Assembly (NCBI GenBank): GCA_018001225.1
Contig: JAGNIJ010000005.1
Span: forward strand, 57,230 to 121,229
Source of the DNA: Kiritimatiellia bacterium
GTDB taxonomy: Bacteria > Verrucomicrobiota > Kiritimatiellia > CAIQIC01 > JAGNIJ01
Reading direction: 5' to 3'
DNA length: 64,000 nt
Part shown: piece after piece, positions 10,001-17,689 of the stretch
Numbering within the stretch: position 1 is the stretch's first letter
Layout of the letters: every line of letters starts with the position of its first letter
The notes under the pieces: model-generated
What the model was told of the DNA's origin: nothing
The model's database searches: none
The model's input: the letters and a program-made list of their open reading frames with translations, nothing else
Position numbers and translations under genes: made by a program

Positions 10001-13000
10001 GTCGAAATCCTCCAGGCCGTCCGGGATGCCGTTGTTGTTCGAGTCGTCGTCGCGCGGGTTCGAGCCGCACAGGTACTCGTACCAGGCGTTGAAGTCGTCC
10101 GTGTCGGCGTCGAAGGGCAGGCCGTAGTCCGGGTTGCCCGGCAGGAACCGGTTCTCCTGGTCGGGCCGGGTCGGGGTCGCGTCGTGGCCGTACATGATCT
10201 GCCAGAACGTGGACCAGGTCTGGGCGAACCAGACGGCGCGCGGGTCGTTCCGGCTCGTGTCGCCGCGAACGATGTGCTCGATGCCGTCCACCGTGAGCCG
10301 GGCATCGAACTTGCCCAGCGCCCGTTCGTACTGCACCGGCGGATCCGTGACCGCGACGGGCTGGGTCCGGGCTTCATCGAGCCAGGTGTCGAAGCTGCTG
10401 ACGCACCGGACGAAGATCATGTTGCGCCCGATCTTCAGCCGGCTTGCGACGTCCAGGCTCTGCTCCGTGTTCGCCGTGTCGTTGGTCGTCGTCAGGAGCT
10501 CCCCGTTGACGTAGACGAGGGTGGATTCCATGCCGGGCGTGAAGACCTCCAGCGTGGCGCTTTTCGGCGTGCTGTAGAGGTACACGTACTTCGTGAACGC
10601 GGAGTGGCGCCCGTCGTGTCCTAACCCCTGGTCCTTCGGTTCGTGGAAGAGGTTGTCCGATTCCTGGGCCCAGCCCACCGTGTTGCCGATCGAGGTGTAC
10701 GCCCGGAACGTCCGGAAATACGAAATGCGCGCCCAGTTGCCCGGCACCTCGATGTACTCGAACTGCGGCCCGTACTCGAACTCGGGATACTGGTCCAGGT
10801 TGTGCATCGTGACCCACCACTCGGGCAGCAGGTCGCCGTCCTCGTCGTCCCGGCCCAGCAACGCCACCGACGGGTTGGTGACGACCATCGTCTCCGTTTC
10901 CGGCAGGAAATACTCTTCCCGGTTCAGGAAGGCGAAGTCCACGGTGTTCGAGCCGCCGTCGTCGAAGCGGTAGTACATCCGCAGGGATTGCCCGTAGGTC
11001 GGCAGGCGGACGTAGCCGCCGGGCGAGGGATAGAAGCGGTTGTTCCAGTAATCCACTTCCTCCCAGCTCCGGTCGTAGTTCCAGAACCGCACGTCGTCGA
11101 GGTGGCCCTCCGTGAACGCCCGCGCCAGCACGCCGGTCCCGGCCGCGAAGTCCGGCGCCACGAGCGTCTCCTGGGCGATGAGCAGCACGCCGTTGATGTA
11201 GATCTTCAGGCTGTTGTCCTGCGGGCCCCAGACCCATGCCACGTGCGACCACTCGTTCGTCGGCAGCCGCTGGATCGAGCCCTCCGGGCCGATCCCGCCC
11301 GCCGAGGCGATCACGCTGGCCCCGGAGAGGATCTCCGCCTTTGGCCGGAAGTCCTCCAGGCCGACCCAGAAGCTCTGCCCGGCCCCCGCGCCCTCCAGGC
11401 TGAAGATCCGCCCGCCGCCGTCGCCCTGCGGCCGCACCCAGCTTTCCACCGTCCACCCGTTCGTCCGGACGTAGAAGCGCGAGGGGTCGGGCAGCGTGAT
11501 CCCGCCGGCCGGCACCGCCCCGAGGTCCAGGCTCCGCTCGCGGTACAGCCGGCTGCTCATCGGGTGCAGCGCGCTGGTGATGTCGTCGCGGACCTCGGTC
11601 CGGTCGTCCACCCCGTCGTCGTCCGTGTCGCGCCGCAGCGGGTCCGTGCCGTAAATGATGATTTCCTCGTAGTTGCTCAACCCCTCGCCATCGGAATCCC
11701 ACTCGCCGTCGTTCAGGGTGAGCCCGGGGTCGAGCGAGTAGGCGTCGTACGGGTCGGAGCCCAGGACCAGTTCCCAAGCCGTCGGGATCCCGTCGCCGTC
11801 GGGATCGTCGTCGTTCGTCGCGGCCGAAATCGTGACGGCCAGGTTGGTCTGGTAGCCGCCGGATCGCGCGGACAGGGTGCCGCTCCCCTGGGACAGCCCG
11901 AGGAGGGCGAACGTGGTGGAGGCATAGCCCGCCGGGATGGTGACGTTCGTGACCGACAATTCGAACAGCGTCGGCGCGTTGTTGACGAGGTTCACCGTCA
12001 GCTCGCCGCCGGCCTCGACCGCCGGCCGCCGGACCGTGATGACCCGCAACTCGCCGTCGGGCACGACGGCGGGGTCGGGATCGAAGGCCAGGATCGGGTT
12101 GCCGACGTTAACCTGCCGGGCGCTGTCCGGGCCGGGCTCGACGCCCACCGCCGTGGCGCGGACGAAGGAGGAGCCCGGCTTCAGTCCCTTCGCGGAGAAC
12201 ACGGCGCTCTGGGCGCCCTGGGGAATGACGACGTTCGTCGGGACGCCGACGACGGCCGGGTCGTCGCTGGTCAGCGTCACCGTCAGCGCGGAGACATTGG
12301 TGACCGAGCCCCGCGTGACGGTCATGGCCAGGGCGTCGCCCGCGGCCACGGCCGGCGACGCGGGCGAGAGGATCAGCCCCGCGTTGGTGCTGACGAGGCA
12401 GGCCACGTTCGTCGCGTAGCTGCCGACGCGCGCGGTGATGGTCACGTTGGTCGAGCCGGCCTCCAGCGCCATGGCCAGGCCGGAGACATAGATGGTCCGC
12501 GAGAGCTCGAACACCCCGAACCGCAGGTTGAGGCTGGCGTTGGTCTGCAGCCCGAACGCGTTGGTGCCCAGCCCGAGCACCGCGGGCCGGGCGCTCTGGA
12601 CCTGGAAGTCCAGCGTCGCGTGGGCGTCGATCGTCCGCCGGATGACCAGCGGCACGGTGTCGCCGACCCGCAGCGCCGGGGCGGCGGGATTATAGGAGAA
12701 CGTCGGGTGGACCACGGTGATGTCCGCGTAGTCCGACCACACGATGCCGTACTGCACGCCGACGAAGTGCACGCGGATGGGGGAGAACAGCCCGTCCACC
12801 TGCTTCAACCCCGCGGCGATAATCCCCTCGGCCCCGTCCAGCCAGGAGCGGTAATAGAAGTTGGAGGTGGCCGGGTCGTAGAGCGTGATCTGGGTGATCG
12901 GGTCGGAGGGCACCGCCAGGCGGTCCGGATCCTCGGAGAACAGGTAGATCTTGGTCGGCGGATCGTTCGTGTCCTCGTTCAGGTTGGTGACCAGGAACGG

Positions 13001-13117
13001 GAACGTGTCCCCGGCGGTCACGTTGCCGCTGGTCGGGAACAGGATCTGCCCCTGCGCGGCGCCGGCGAGGAAGAGCATCCCCACTAGGCCCGCGCGCAGC
13101 ATGCGTCGCGCTTTCAT
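7049..13117 (-). CDS. Giant secreted multidomain protein (LamG, thrombospondin-3, PEGA-like, NHL repeats)
   Basis: A protein of 2022 residues with a clear signal peptide (residues 1-23). Approximate order: Calx-beta/Ig-like strands to about 430; an Asp-rich calcium-binding thrombospondin-3 stretch ('DPDGDGIPTAWE', 'DTDDDGVDDRTEV') to about 510; a LamG/concanavalin-like domain ('WTVESWVRPQGDGGGRIFSL') to about 720; a second Asp-rich stretch near 990-1075; a second LamG ('WTLESWVRPDPAEADGGIL'); three PEGA-like units with 'PGEYTVQF'/'PGDYTVEF' near 1380-1680; an NHL six-bladed propeller ('NPFGVTVDPATNVYVADTGN'-like repeats) near 1690-1950; and a short C-terminal domain ending in 'YRVVAY'. It sits inside the pilus operon, 70 bases from the secretin gene and 10 bases from the lipoprotein gene, suggesting it is a secreted client or tip/adhesin component. 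Function is inferred. Confidence 0.85.
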   Translation of the reverse strand: MKARRMLRAGLVGMLFLAGAAQGQILFPTSGNVTAGDTFPFLVTNLNEDTNDPPTKIYLFSEDPDRLAVPSDPITQITLYDPATSNFYYRSWLDGAEGIIAAGLKQVDGLFSPIRVHFVGVQYGIVWSDYADITVVHPTFSYNPAAPALRVGDTVPLVIRRTIDAHATLDFQVQSARPAVLGLGTNAFGLQTNASLNLRFGVFELSRTIYVSGLAMALEAGSTNVTITARVGSYATNVACLVSTNAGLILSPASPAVAAGDALAMTVTRGSVTNVSALTVTLTSDDPAVVGVPTNVVIPQGAQSAVFSAKGLKPGSSFVRATAVGVEPGPDSARQVNVGNPILAFDPDPAVVPDGELRVITVRRPAVEAGGELTVNLVNNAPTLFELSVTNVTIPAGYASTTFALLGLSQGSGTLSARSGGYQTNLAVTISAATNDDDPDGDGIPTAWELVLGSDPYDAYSLDPGLTLNDGEWDSDGEGLSNYEEIIIYGTDPLRRDTDDDGVDDRTEVRDDITSALHPMSSRLYRERSLDLGAVPAGGITLPDPSRFYVRTNGWTVESWVRPQGDGGGRIFSLEGAGAGQSFWVGLEDFRPKAEILSGASVIASAGGIGPEGSIQRLPTNEWSHVAWVWGPQDNSLKIYINGVLLIAQETLVAPDFAAGTGVLARAFTEGHLDDVRFWNYDRSWEEVDYWNNRFYPSPGGYVRLPTYGQSLRMYYRFDDGGSNTVDFAFLNREEYFLPETETMVVTNPSVALLGRDDEDGDLLPEWWVTMHNLDQYPEFEYGPQFEYIEVPGNWARISYFRTFRAYTSIGNTVGWAQESDNLFHEPKDQGLGHDGRHSAFTKYVYLYSTPKSATLEVFTPGMESTLVYVNGELLTTTNDTANTEQSLDVASRLKIGRNMIFVRCVSSFDTWLDEARTQPVAVTDPPVQYERALGKFDARLTVDGIEHIVRGDTSRNDPRAVWFAQTWSTFWQIMYGHDATPTRPDQENRFLPGNPDYGLPFDADTDDFNAWYEYLCGSNPRDDDSNNNGIPDGLEDFDGDGLVNRDEQERGTHPLLADTDDDARVDGAEVAVGEDPASAQSPAISRALSFSTNGSDYVEMPMQRRFALDSWTLESWVRPDPAEADGGILVQRLVGPTNGVNYELGLGDGVTAPANVPYVRYVSVDGFTVQATGSVALAGGTNWTHVAGTYDGYLRELKLYINGAYTSTAPQALQSPAIYAGGPVRQRIGQGLHGAVDDVRIWNVARTAAEVASAYNKALQGSEGNLVAYYRADDSTSYRTNPLVGTSANNGTNGTVNVMPWAWGQVQDYVRGYSGDWWDKWTHAATLRGGTDYTADGDGALIIPPSLRVTLLPPAAVDDGAQWAIQGLGSWRDSGITLYEDLTEGISTILFKSIDGWTAPSNRTVALSNGILTSVTATYIQNGALRVEFSFADEANHGAIWPTTNAQWRIGSGVWHDENETVDNLTPGEYTVQFLDIPGWVPPSPIQVTILPGETTLLLGQYVPAVGSVRVWIEPEIAATNWGAWRVDSGAWNPSGYIEPNIPVGEHTISFSTNSPPLWYAPGNQVVQITTNLLTLTGRYTQVTGIYVEFIPTHAVATGALWRVTGGPWTNADMAIEFAPGDYTVEFIEIPYWADPPDVPTAVTSGFTTVIQAYYWPMQIYGPAGETNASLTLSLTRPRGLAFDALRRLYIADSGQDRIVVLDTRITNLPAAVSTIGAAGTGSGQFNQPFGVTVDPATNVYVADTGNNRVQRRTPAGAWTVWGGTSPGSAVGQFNAPYDLDVDTFTNLYVTDRSNYRVQKRTPANLWSVLVSNGVEDAFVRLAKGVTVGASNYIVVSDYDAGTAYTRIQGFTTNGTFLGRIGSSTNTEGGLNRAQRMAFGRTNDLFVADMNNNRIVRRIDPGAWSTVLAGNIVDHPEGVAWDDRGYLYIADTGHDRILRVEIGLSTNIPPVFMQTLPGPGGVTISWMGAMGWFYTAQYTDDLMNWTNVNTGIGLPGVDSMMSCTDTNNTGLPLRIYRVVAY

Positions 13118-13127
13118 GGCGTTCTCC

Positions 13128-14030
13128 TTACGGCTGCTGAATCACCACGGTCACGGTGTCGTCGTTGGCGTCGGTCACGCGCACGGAGTTATCGCCGGGG
13201 CGGTTGCGCGTGTAGGTCACGCTGGCCCCGCCGTCGGTGTCCAGGCTGCCCAGCGCGGCGTCCTGCAAATACCACCGGTATGGCGGCAGGCCGCCGGTCG
13301 CGGTGAGCGTCGCGCGGTCGCCGTTGTTGTTGAGGACCGAGGGGCTGGCGGACGCCGCCAGCGGGCCGCCGGTCGCGGACGGCTGCTGGATGACCACGGC
13401 CCCCGTGCTGCCCTGGCTGTCCGTCACGCGCACGGAGTTGTCGCCGGCCGACGAGCGCGTGTAGACCACGCTCTCCCCGCTCGTCCGGTCCAGGTAGCCC
13501 AGCGCGCCGCTCTGCACGCTCCAGCGGTAGGGCGCCACGCCGCCGGTGACGTTGACCACGGCGCGGCCGCCGTCCAGGAGCAGCGTGTCGGGATCGGCGC
13601 TGACCGTCAGCGTGTCCGGCTCCAGGCCGCCGTTGATCGCGGCGACGCCCGACCGGCCCGAGGCGTCGAAGACCAGCACGTTGTTGGGCTCAACCGCGCT
13701 CGCGGTGTAGATCGCCTCGTTCTCCCGCGGGGAGCCGATGGACCCCACCGCCGGCAGCGCGACGGTCCAATCGAAGGGCGGGGTGCCGCCGTCCACCTGG
13801 AACCGCACCGTCTGGCCGATGAACGTCACCTCGGCCTCCGCCGGCGTGATCCGCAGGTAGCGGTCGGCCTCGGGCCGCGCCAGCGAGGTGTACGGGTTGT
13901 CTTCGAAGTAGTCGCCGACCCGGCTGCTGTCGACGTGGTCGTCGGTCTCGCAGCCCGGCCCCGCCACGATCGCGAGGGCCGCCATCGCGAAAAGGAAATA
14001 CCGCCGCCACGTCGTGTGCTTCGTCTTCAT
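13128..14030 (-). CDS. Ig-like repeat lipoprotein in the pilus operon
   Basis: A protein of 300 residues. The N-terminus has an Arg-rich start, a hydrophobic stretch and a candidate lipobox cysteine in 'AIVAGPGCETDD'. The rest consists of about three repeats of an 80-residue Ig-like unit, each with 'GG.PPYRW', 'LG.LD...G.SV.YTR' and 'GDNSVRVTD', and each closing in 'VVIQQP'. The start at 14030 is chosen because AGGTGA lies 4 bases upstream and because an in-frame upstream codon would bury the signal peptide. It lies between pilO and the secretin-proximal genes, where pilP (an inner-membrane lipoprotein that contacts the secretin) normally sits, but it does not resemble PilP. Adhesive or structural use is inferred. 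Confidence 0.8.
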   Translation of the reverse strand: MKTKHTTWRRYFLFAMAALAIVAGPGCETDDHVDSSRVGDYFEDNPYTSLARPEADRYLRITPAEAEVTFIGQTVRFQVDGGTPPFDWTVALPAVGSIGSPRENEAIYTASAVEPNNVLVFDASGRSGVAAINGGLEPDTLTVSADPDTLLLDGGRAVVNVTGGVAPYRWSVQSGALGYLDRTSGESVVYTRSSAGDNSVRVTDSQGSTGAVVIQQPSATGGPLAASASPSVLNNNGDRATLTATGGLPPYRWYLQDAALGSLDTDGGASVTYTRNRPGDNSVRVTDANDDTVTVVIQQP

Positions 14031-14070
14031 GGGCTCACCTCTGTTGAATCCCGCTCCATCCGCCGCCGTT

Positions 14071-14094
14071 TGCAAATATCCGCGTCATCCGCGG
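14071..14094. repeat. Short intergenic repeat relic overlapping the pilO stop codon
   Basis: On the minus strand this reads CCGCGGATGACGCGGATAT, a member of the 'CGCGGATNACGC(G/A)GAT' type also seen inside the repeats at 22501 and 23495. The stop codon of pilO and its last residues (EDRG) are formed by it. Confidence 0.4.
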
Positions 14095-14729
14095 TCCTCC
14101 GCCCCGGGTTTCGCCGGCGTTTCTTCTGCCTCCGGCAGCTCGATCCCCAGCGCCCGGCCCCACATCGGCCACTCGACCTGCAGCATCGCCTGGTGCCGGG
14201 TCACGTCCTGGTCCTGCCCCTGGACGTTGACGCCGGTGATGCACAGGTAGGGGTTGCTCGCCTCAAAGGCTTCCGCCAGCGCCAGCAGTTTCGCGTAGCT
14301 GCATTCCAGGCTGATCTGCACGGCGTAGGGGCGGACGAACCGCCCGGCCTTGACCAGCCCGTCCCACGCGCTGTCCGGCATCCGCACGGGGGTCACGCCG
14401 CGCACCTCCACCCCGACGCTGCGCGCGGCGGCATAGATCTTTTCCGTCACCCAGGAGAGCGGGCTGTCGGGAGGCACGATGTGCTGCTCCATGGCGCGCC
14501 GGATCCCGGCGATGGCCTCGTCGTATTCCTTCCGGAGCTTCGACTCCCCCTGCATGGCCAGCTTGGCCTTCTGGATGTTCTCGTTCAACTGCTCCAGTTC
14601 GCCCGTGCTCCGGCTCCGGGTCCGCAGGGCCGGGCCGAGCACCCAGACGTAGAGCGCGATCAGGCCGCCGACGATCCAGATGCCGATCAGCAGCAACAAC
14701 TGCATCTGTTCTTTCTTCAGCGTGGCCAT
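14085..14729 (-). CDS. pilO: PilO-like inner-membrane pilus assembly protein
   Basis: A protein of 214 residues: a short cytoplasmic tail, one membrane helix near residues 10-32 (LLLLIGIWIVGGLIALYVWV), a coiled-coil stretch rich in Glu/Gln/Lys ('LEQLNENIQKAKLAMQGESK'), then an alpha/beta periplasmic domain ending in 'VNVQGQDQDVTRHQAMLQV'. This is the PilO/GspM ferredoxin-like layout that pairs with PilN beneath the secretin. It starts 2 bases after the pilN stop. The final residues and stop codon derive from an intergenic repeat, so the original C-terminus may have been altered. Assignment rests on topology and operon position as much as on sequence. Confidence 0.82.
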   Translation of the reverse strand: MATLKKEQMQLLLLIGIWIVGGLIALYVWVLGPALRTRSRSTGELEQLNENIQKAKLAMQGESKLRKEYDEAIAGIRRAMEQHIVPPDSPLSWVTEKIYAAARSVGVEVRGVTPVRMPDSAWDGLVKAGRFVRPYAVQISLECSYAKLLALAEAFEASNPYLCITGVNVQGQDQDVTRHQAMLQVEWPMWGRALGIELPEAEETPAKPGAEDRG

Positions 14730-14731
14730 GG

Positions 14732-15409
14732 CTACGGCATCTCCCGGCGGGGGGTGGCCGCCTCGATGGCGAAGGCCTGGCCCGCCGGCCCCTTCCCGGC
14801 CTCCTCGCTTTCCAGCTTCTGCAGGCGCACGGACTCCAGCAGGCCGCGGAACGCCGCGGCCCGCCGGAGGGCGGCGTCGAATTGCAGCACGCTGTCCTCG
14901 GCCTTGTCTCCCACCGCGCGCCCCTCGACCAGGAGGAAGAAGCGCCGGGCGGGCGTCCCGGCCGGCGCGGGGGCGGCCCCGCCCGCCGGCTTGCCCTCGC
15001 CGGCCTTCGGCGCCTTGGTCTTGGGGACGCGGATGTCCATCTCGCCCCGGATGTTGAGCCGGCGGAACTGCAGCGTGGGCGCGGCGATGAGCCGGAGTTC
15101 CTCCAGCGGGCCGGTCCAGGCGATCCGCGAGGCCTGCCATCCGCCCAACTCCTGGTCCAGCTTCCGCTTCGTGGCCAGGTCCTGCTTCATGTCCAGGGTC
15201 TTGCGGTACAACGGCTCGCGCACCCTCCAGAGCTCCTGCGCCGCGAAGAGCATCTGCCGCTCGTTCCGGTGCCGGAGCAGCGCCAGGACCCCGAAGAGGC
15301 CCGAGAAGACGAGCACCGTGACGATCGAGACGCGGATGGTGAACGCCGTGCTCACCAGCCCCTGCCGCCGGTACTCCGTGGTTTGGAGAAGATTGATGCG
15401 CGCCGTCAT
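14732..15409 (-). CDS. pilN: PilN-like inner-membrane pilus assembly protein
   Basis: A protein of 225 residues. The conserved N-terminus 'ARINLLQTTEYRRQ' is the PilN signature that binds a groove on PilM. It is followed by one membrane helix (residues about 25-47), a coiled coil and a periplasmic domain with an Ala/Gly/Pro-rich insertion around residues 140-160. The ATG overlaps the pilM stop codon by four bases (ATGA), indicating translational coupling. PilN, PilO and PilM form the inner-membrane alignment complex of type IV pili. Confidence 0.88.
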   Translation of the reverse strand: MTARINLLQTTEYRRQGLVSTAFTIRVSIVTVLVFSGLFGVLALLRHRNERQMLFAAQELWRVREPLYRKTLDMKQDLATKRKLDQELGGWQASRIAWTGPLEELRLIAAPTLQFRRLNIRGEMDIRVPKTKAPKAGEGKPAGGAAPAPAGTPARRFFLLVEGRAVGDKAEDSVLQFDAALRRAAAFRGLLESVRLQKLESEEAGKGPAGQAFAIEAATPRREMP

Positions 15410-16425
15410 GGCGATTCCCAGGCCCCCAGACAGGCCCCGGCCGCCGCGGCGAACCGGGTCTGCTGCCCCTCGAGCGCCGCGGGGAACGCCTCCGGGGCCA
15501 CCGTCAGCCCGTCGAACGGGTTCCACCGCTCCACGTCCACCCCGGCGGCCGCCTTCAGGTCGTTCACCCAGAACCGGGAGAGGCTCATGCCGCCGGACAC
15601 GTAGAGTTTTTCCAGGCGGCACTCCTCGCGCCGCTCGATGAACTCCTTGGAGAGCGAAAGCTGGCGCAGGAAGGGGTCCACCACCTCGTGCAGCGTCTGG
15701 GAGATGTCGAACGAACCGTCCGCGAGGATGCCCTTCGCCGTCTCCGCGTCCACCCCGAGCCGCTGCTGTACCCGCTCCCGCACCGTCTGCATGCCCAGGT
15801 CGAACTTCCGGACCAGGACGGGAAGGTTCTTGTGCAGCAGGGCCATCACGGTCAGCCGGTCCCCGGATTCGACCACGCCGACCGTGCCCTGCTCGTGGGC
15901 GCGGCCGGGGCCGCGCAGGAAGGCCGTGATCGCCGCGAGCCCCGACACCTCGAGGGAGACCGGGGCGGGCGGGCCGACGGCAAAGAGGTCCAACAGGGCC
16001 CGGGCCTCCTCCTCCGGCAGGGTCACCGCCAGCAGCCGGGTCTCGTTGCGCAGCTTCGGCGGCGTGATGATCGCGTAGCCCAGCCGCTGGCCCTCCGCGG
16101 CGCCCGCGTGCTCGCGCACCTGGAGGTCCCGGGCGGCCCCCGTTTCGAAACGGCCCGGGATGCCGAGGATGCGCACCGACGAGCGGGCGCCCGATACGGC
16201 CAGCGCCGTGTAGTGCGTCAGCAGGCCGCGGGGCAGGGGAGGGCGCTCCGGGCCGGCCCCGGCGGGCGCCAGCGGCGGCAGGAGGTCCGCCTTCAGGACC
16301 GTCACGCCCTCCTTGTTCCGCCGCATCCGGACGGCCTTGATCCCCGAGGTCCCGAAATCCAGACCCACGAGGTCGGACGGGCTCTTGCGCGGCCGGTCGG
16401 CATCCGCTCGCTTGAACGAAAACAT
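15406..16425 (-). CDS. pilM: PilM-like actin-fold ATPase of the pilus alignment complex
   Basis: A protein of 339 residues. The N-terminal 'LVGLDFGTSGIKAVRMRR' is the phosphate-1 loop of the actin/FtsA/PilM superfamily. Later blocks 'GTVGVVESGDRLTVMAL', 'LPVLVRKFDLG' and 'LYVSGGMSLSRFWVNDLKA' are the phosphate-2 and adenosine-binding motifs. It is cytoplasmic and binds the PilN N-terminus. The start at 16425 (MFSFKR) is preferred over an ATG 21 bases upstream because a GGGGGAGATGGGA purine tract precedes it. The upstream 90-base gap contains a CCCCCCAAGGGGGG hairpin near 16440. Confidence 0.88.
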   Translation of the reverse strand: MFSFKRADADRPRKSPSDLVGLDFGTSGIKAVRMRRNKEGVTVLKADLLPPLAPAGAGPERPPLPRGLLTHYTALAVSGARSSVRILGIPGRFETGAARDLQVREHAGAAEGQRLGYAIITPPKLRNETRLLAVTLPEEEARALLDLFAVGPPAPVSLEVSGLAAITAFLRGPGRAHEQGTVGVVESGDRLTVMALLHKNLPVLVRKFDLGMQTVRERVQQRLGVDAETAKGILADGSFDISQTLHEVVDPFLRQLSLSKEFIERREECRLEKLYVSGGMSLSRFWVNDLKAAAGVDVERWNPFDGLTVAPEAFPAALEGQQTRFAAAAGACLGAWESP

Positions 16426-16515
16426 GAAAATCCCATCTCCCCCCAAGGGGGGTATTCGTTCAGAGTTTACACCGCCCCGCCGCCGGGGACAAGCCGCGTG
16501 CCCGCAGGACGGGGC

Positions 16516-17679
16516 CTATTTCTGCCAGGCCGTGATCACGACGCGATCGGCTTCCTCCGCCTGCTGGCCGCCGCCGGCCCCGGGCCCGCAGTAAACGTAG
16601 GAGAACCGGGCCCCGGATCCGTTGAAGCGGAGATTCCCGCCGCAGAGGATCGTGCCCCGGCAGGTCCCGGCCCCGTTGAACGTGATGTCGCCGCCGGAGT
16701 ACATCAGGCCGTTGAACGTGTGCGATCCGCTCACGGTGATGCTGCTGTCGCGGCTGACGATCGTCGGATAGTCCAGGTACTGCGTCGCGTGCAGTTGCCC
16801 CTTGAAGTCGATCGACCCGGTCGCGATGATGCAGCCCGTCCACGTCAGCTTCCGGTTGCTCTTGACCGTCAGGTTCCCGTTCACCCACTTCACGCCGCCC
16901 GGGATGGTCCAGATCGTGTCGGAGCTGATGGTCTGCGAGCCCACGACCTGCCCGTTGGCGAGGGCGATGTTGTAGAACGCGGTCAGGTCCAACTCCGGGA
17001 TCGGCACCAGCGGCGAGGCGGTCTCGATGGCCGAGCCCGGCGAGAAGCTGCCGTCGATCGCCGGGGACCGGATCTCGCCGTACAGGGTGCAGGGGCCGCT
17101 GAATCGGACGTCCACGCTGGCCGAGGCGTACACCTCGCCGGTGGGGGTGCCCCAGTCGCTGGTCCCGTTGACGTCGATGTTATTGTTCGCGTGCAGGTAC
17201 CCGACGAACTCGCTCGTCCCGTTCATCCGCATCTCCCCGTTGACCAGCCACGTGTAGGCGTACGGGTCGGTCGGTTGGGGCTCGCTTCCTGCCGTGCCCC
17301 GGCCGAAGTTCTTCACGTCCGCCTTGACCGTGATGGTGGCGTCGCCGCACGTGCCCACCGACACCAGGCTGGCCTGGTCGTCTCCCACCGTCGTGACCGT
17401 CACGTCGTACCCCCCGTCCTCGAAATCGGTCGCGGGGAACAACCCCGCGTTCGAGGCCAGGGAGAAGTTGGTCTTGATGGTGTTGTACGCCTCGTTGATG
17501 CCCGCCTCGGCGTAGGCCTGGGCCTTCATGTAGTCCCGGATCCGGCCCGCCGCGTGGCTCTGCTGCGTGGCGAACGCGACCAGCGCCGCGCTGGCCAGGC
17601 ACACCAACAACAGCACGATCATCATCGTCACCAGGGCCGCGCCCTGCTTTCCCGCTTCCGTCCTGTACGTCGCCTTCAT
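16516..17679 (-). CDS. PilX-like pilus assembly protein with polymer-forming-like C-terminal repeats
   Basis: A protein of 387 residues. The N-terminus 'GAALVTMMIVLLLVCLASAALV' resembles the PilX N-terminal helix ('G..LV..L..LL.L..L'), without a canonical prepilin cleavage glycine followed by Phe. A glycine-, Thr- and Asn-rich beta region follows, with recurring strands such as 'FVGYLHANNNIDVNGTS', 'GNLTVKSNRKLTWTGC' and 'GLMYSGGDITFNGAGTC'. This pattern suggests a beta-solenoid and is commonly seen in PVC/Deltaproteobacterial pilus operons. GGAGGTG lies 5 bases before the ATG. It is probably a minor pilin or pilus-associated protein; the C-terminal fold is inferred. Confidence 0.75.
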   Translation of the reverse strand: MKATYRTEAGKQGAALVTMMIVLLLVCLASAALVAFATQQSHAAGRIRDYMKAQAYAEAGINEAYNTIKTNFSLASNAGLFPATDFEDGGYDVTVTTVGDDQASLVSVGTCGDATITVKADVKNFGRGTAGSEPQPTDPYAYTWLVNGEMRMNGTSEFVGYLHANNNIDVNGTSDWGTPTGEVYASASVDVRFSGPCTLYGEIRSPAIDGSFSPGSAIETASPLVPIPELDLTAFYNIALANGQVVGSQTISSDTIWTIPGGVKWVNGNLTVKSNRKLTWTGCIIATGSIDFKGQLHATQYLDYPTIVSRDSSITVSGSHTFNGLMYSGGDITFNGAGTCRGTILCGGNLRFNGSGARFSYVYCGPGAGGGQQAEEADRVVITAWQK

Positions 17680-17689
17680 GTTACACCTC

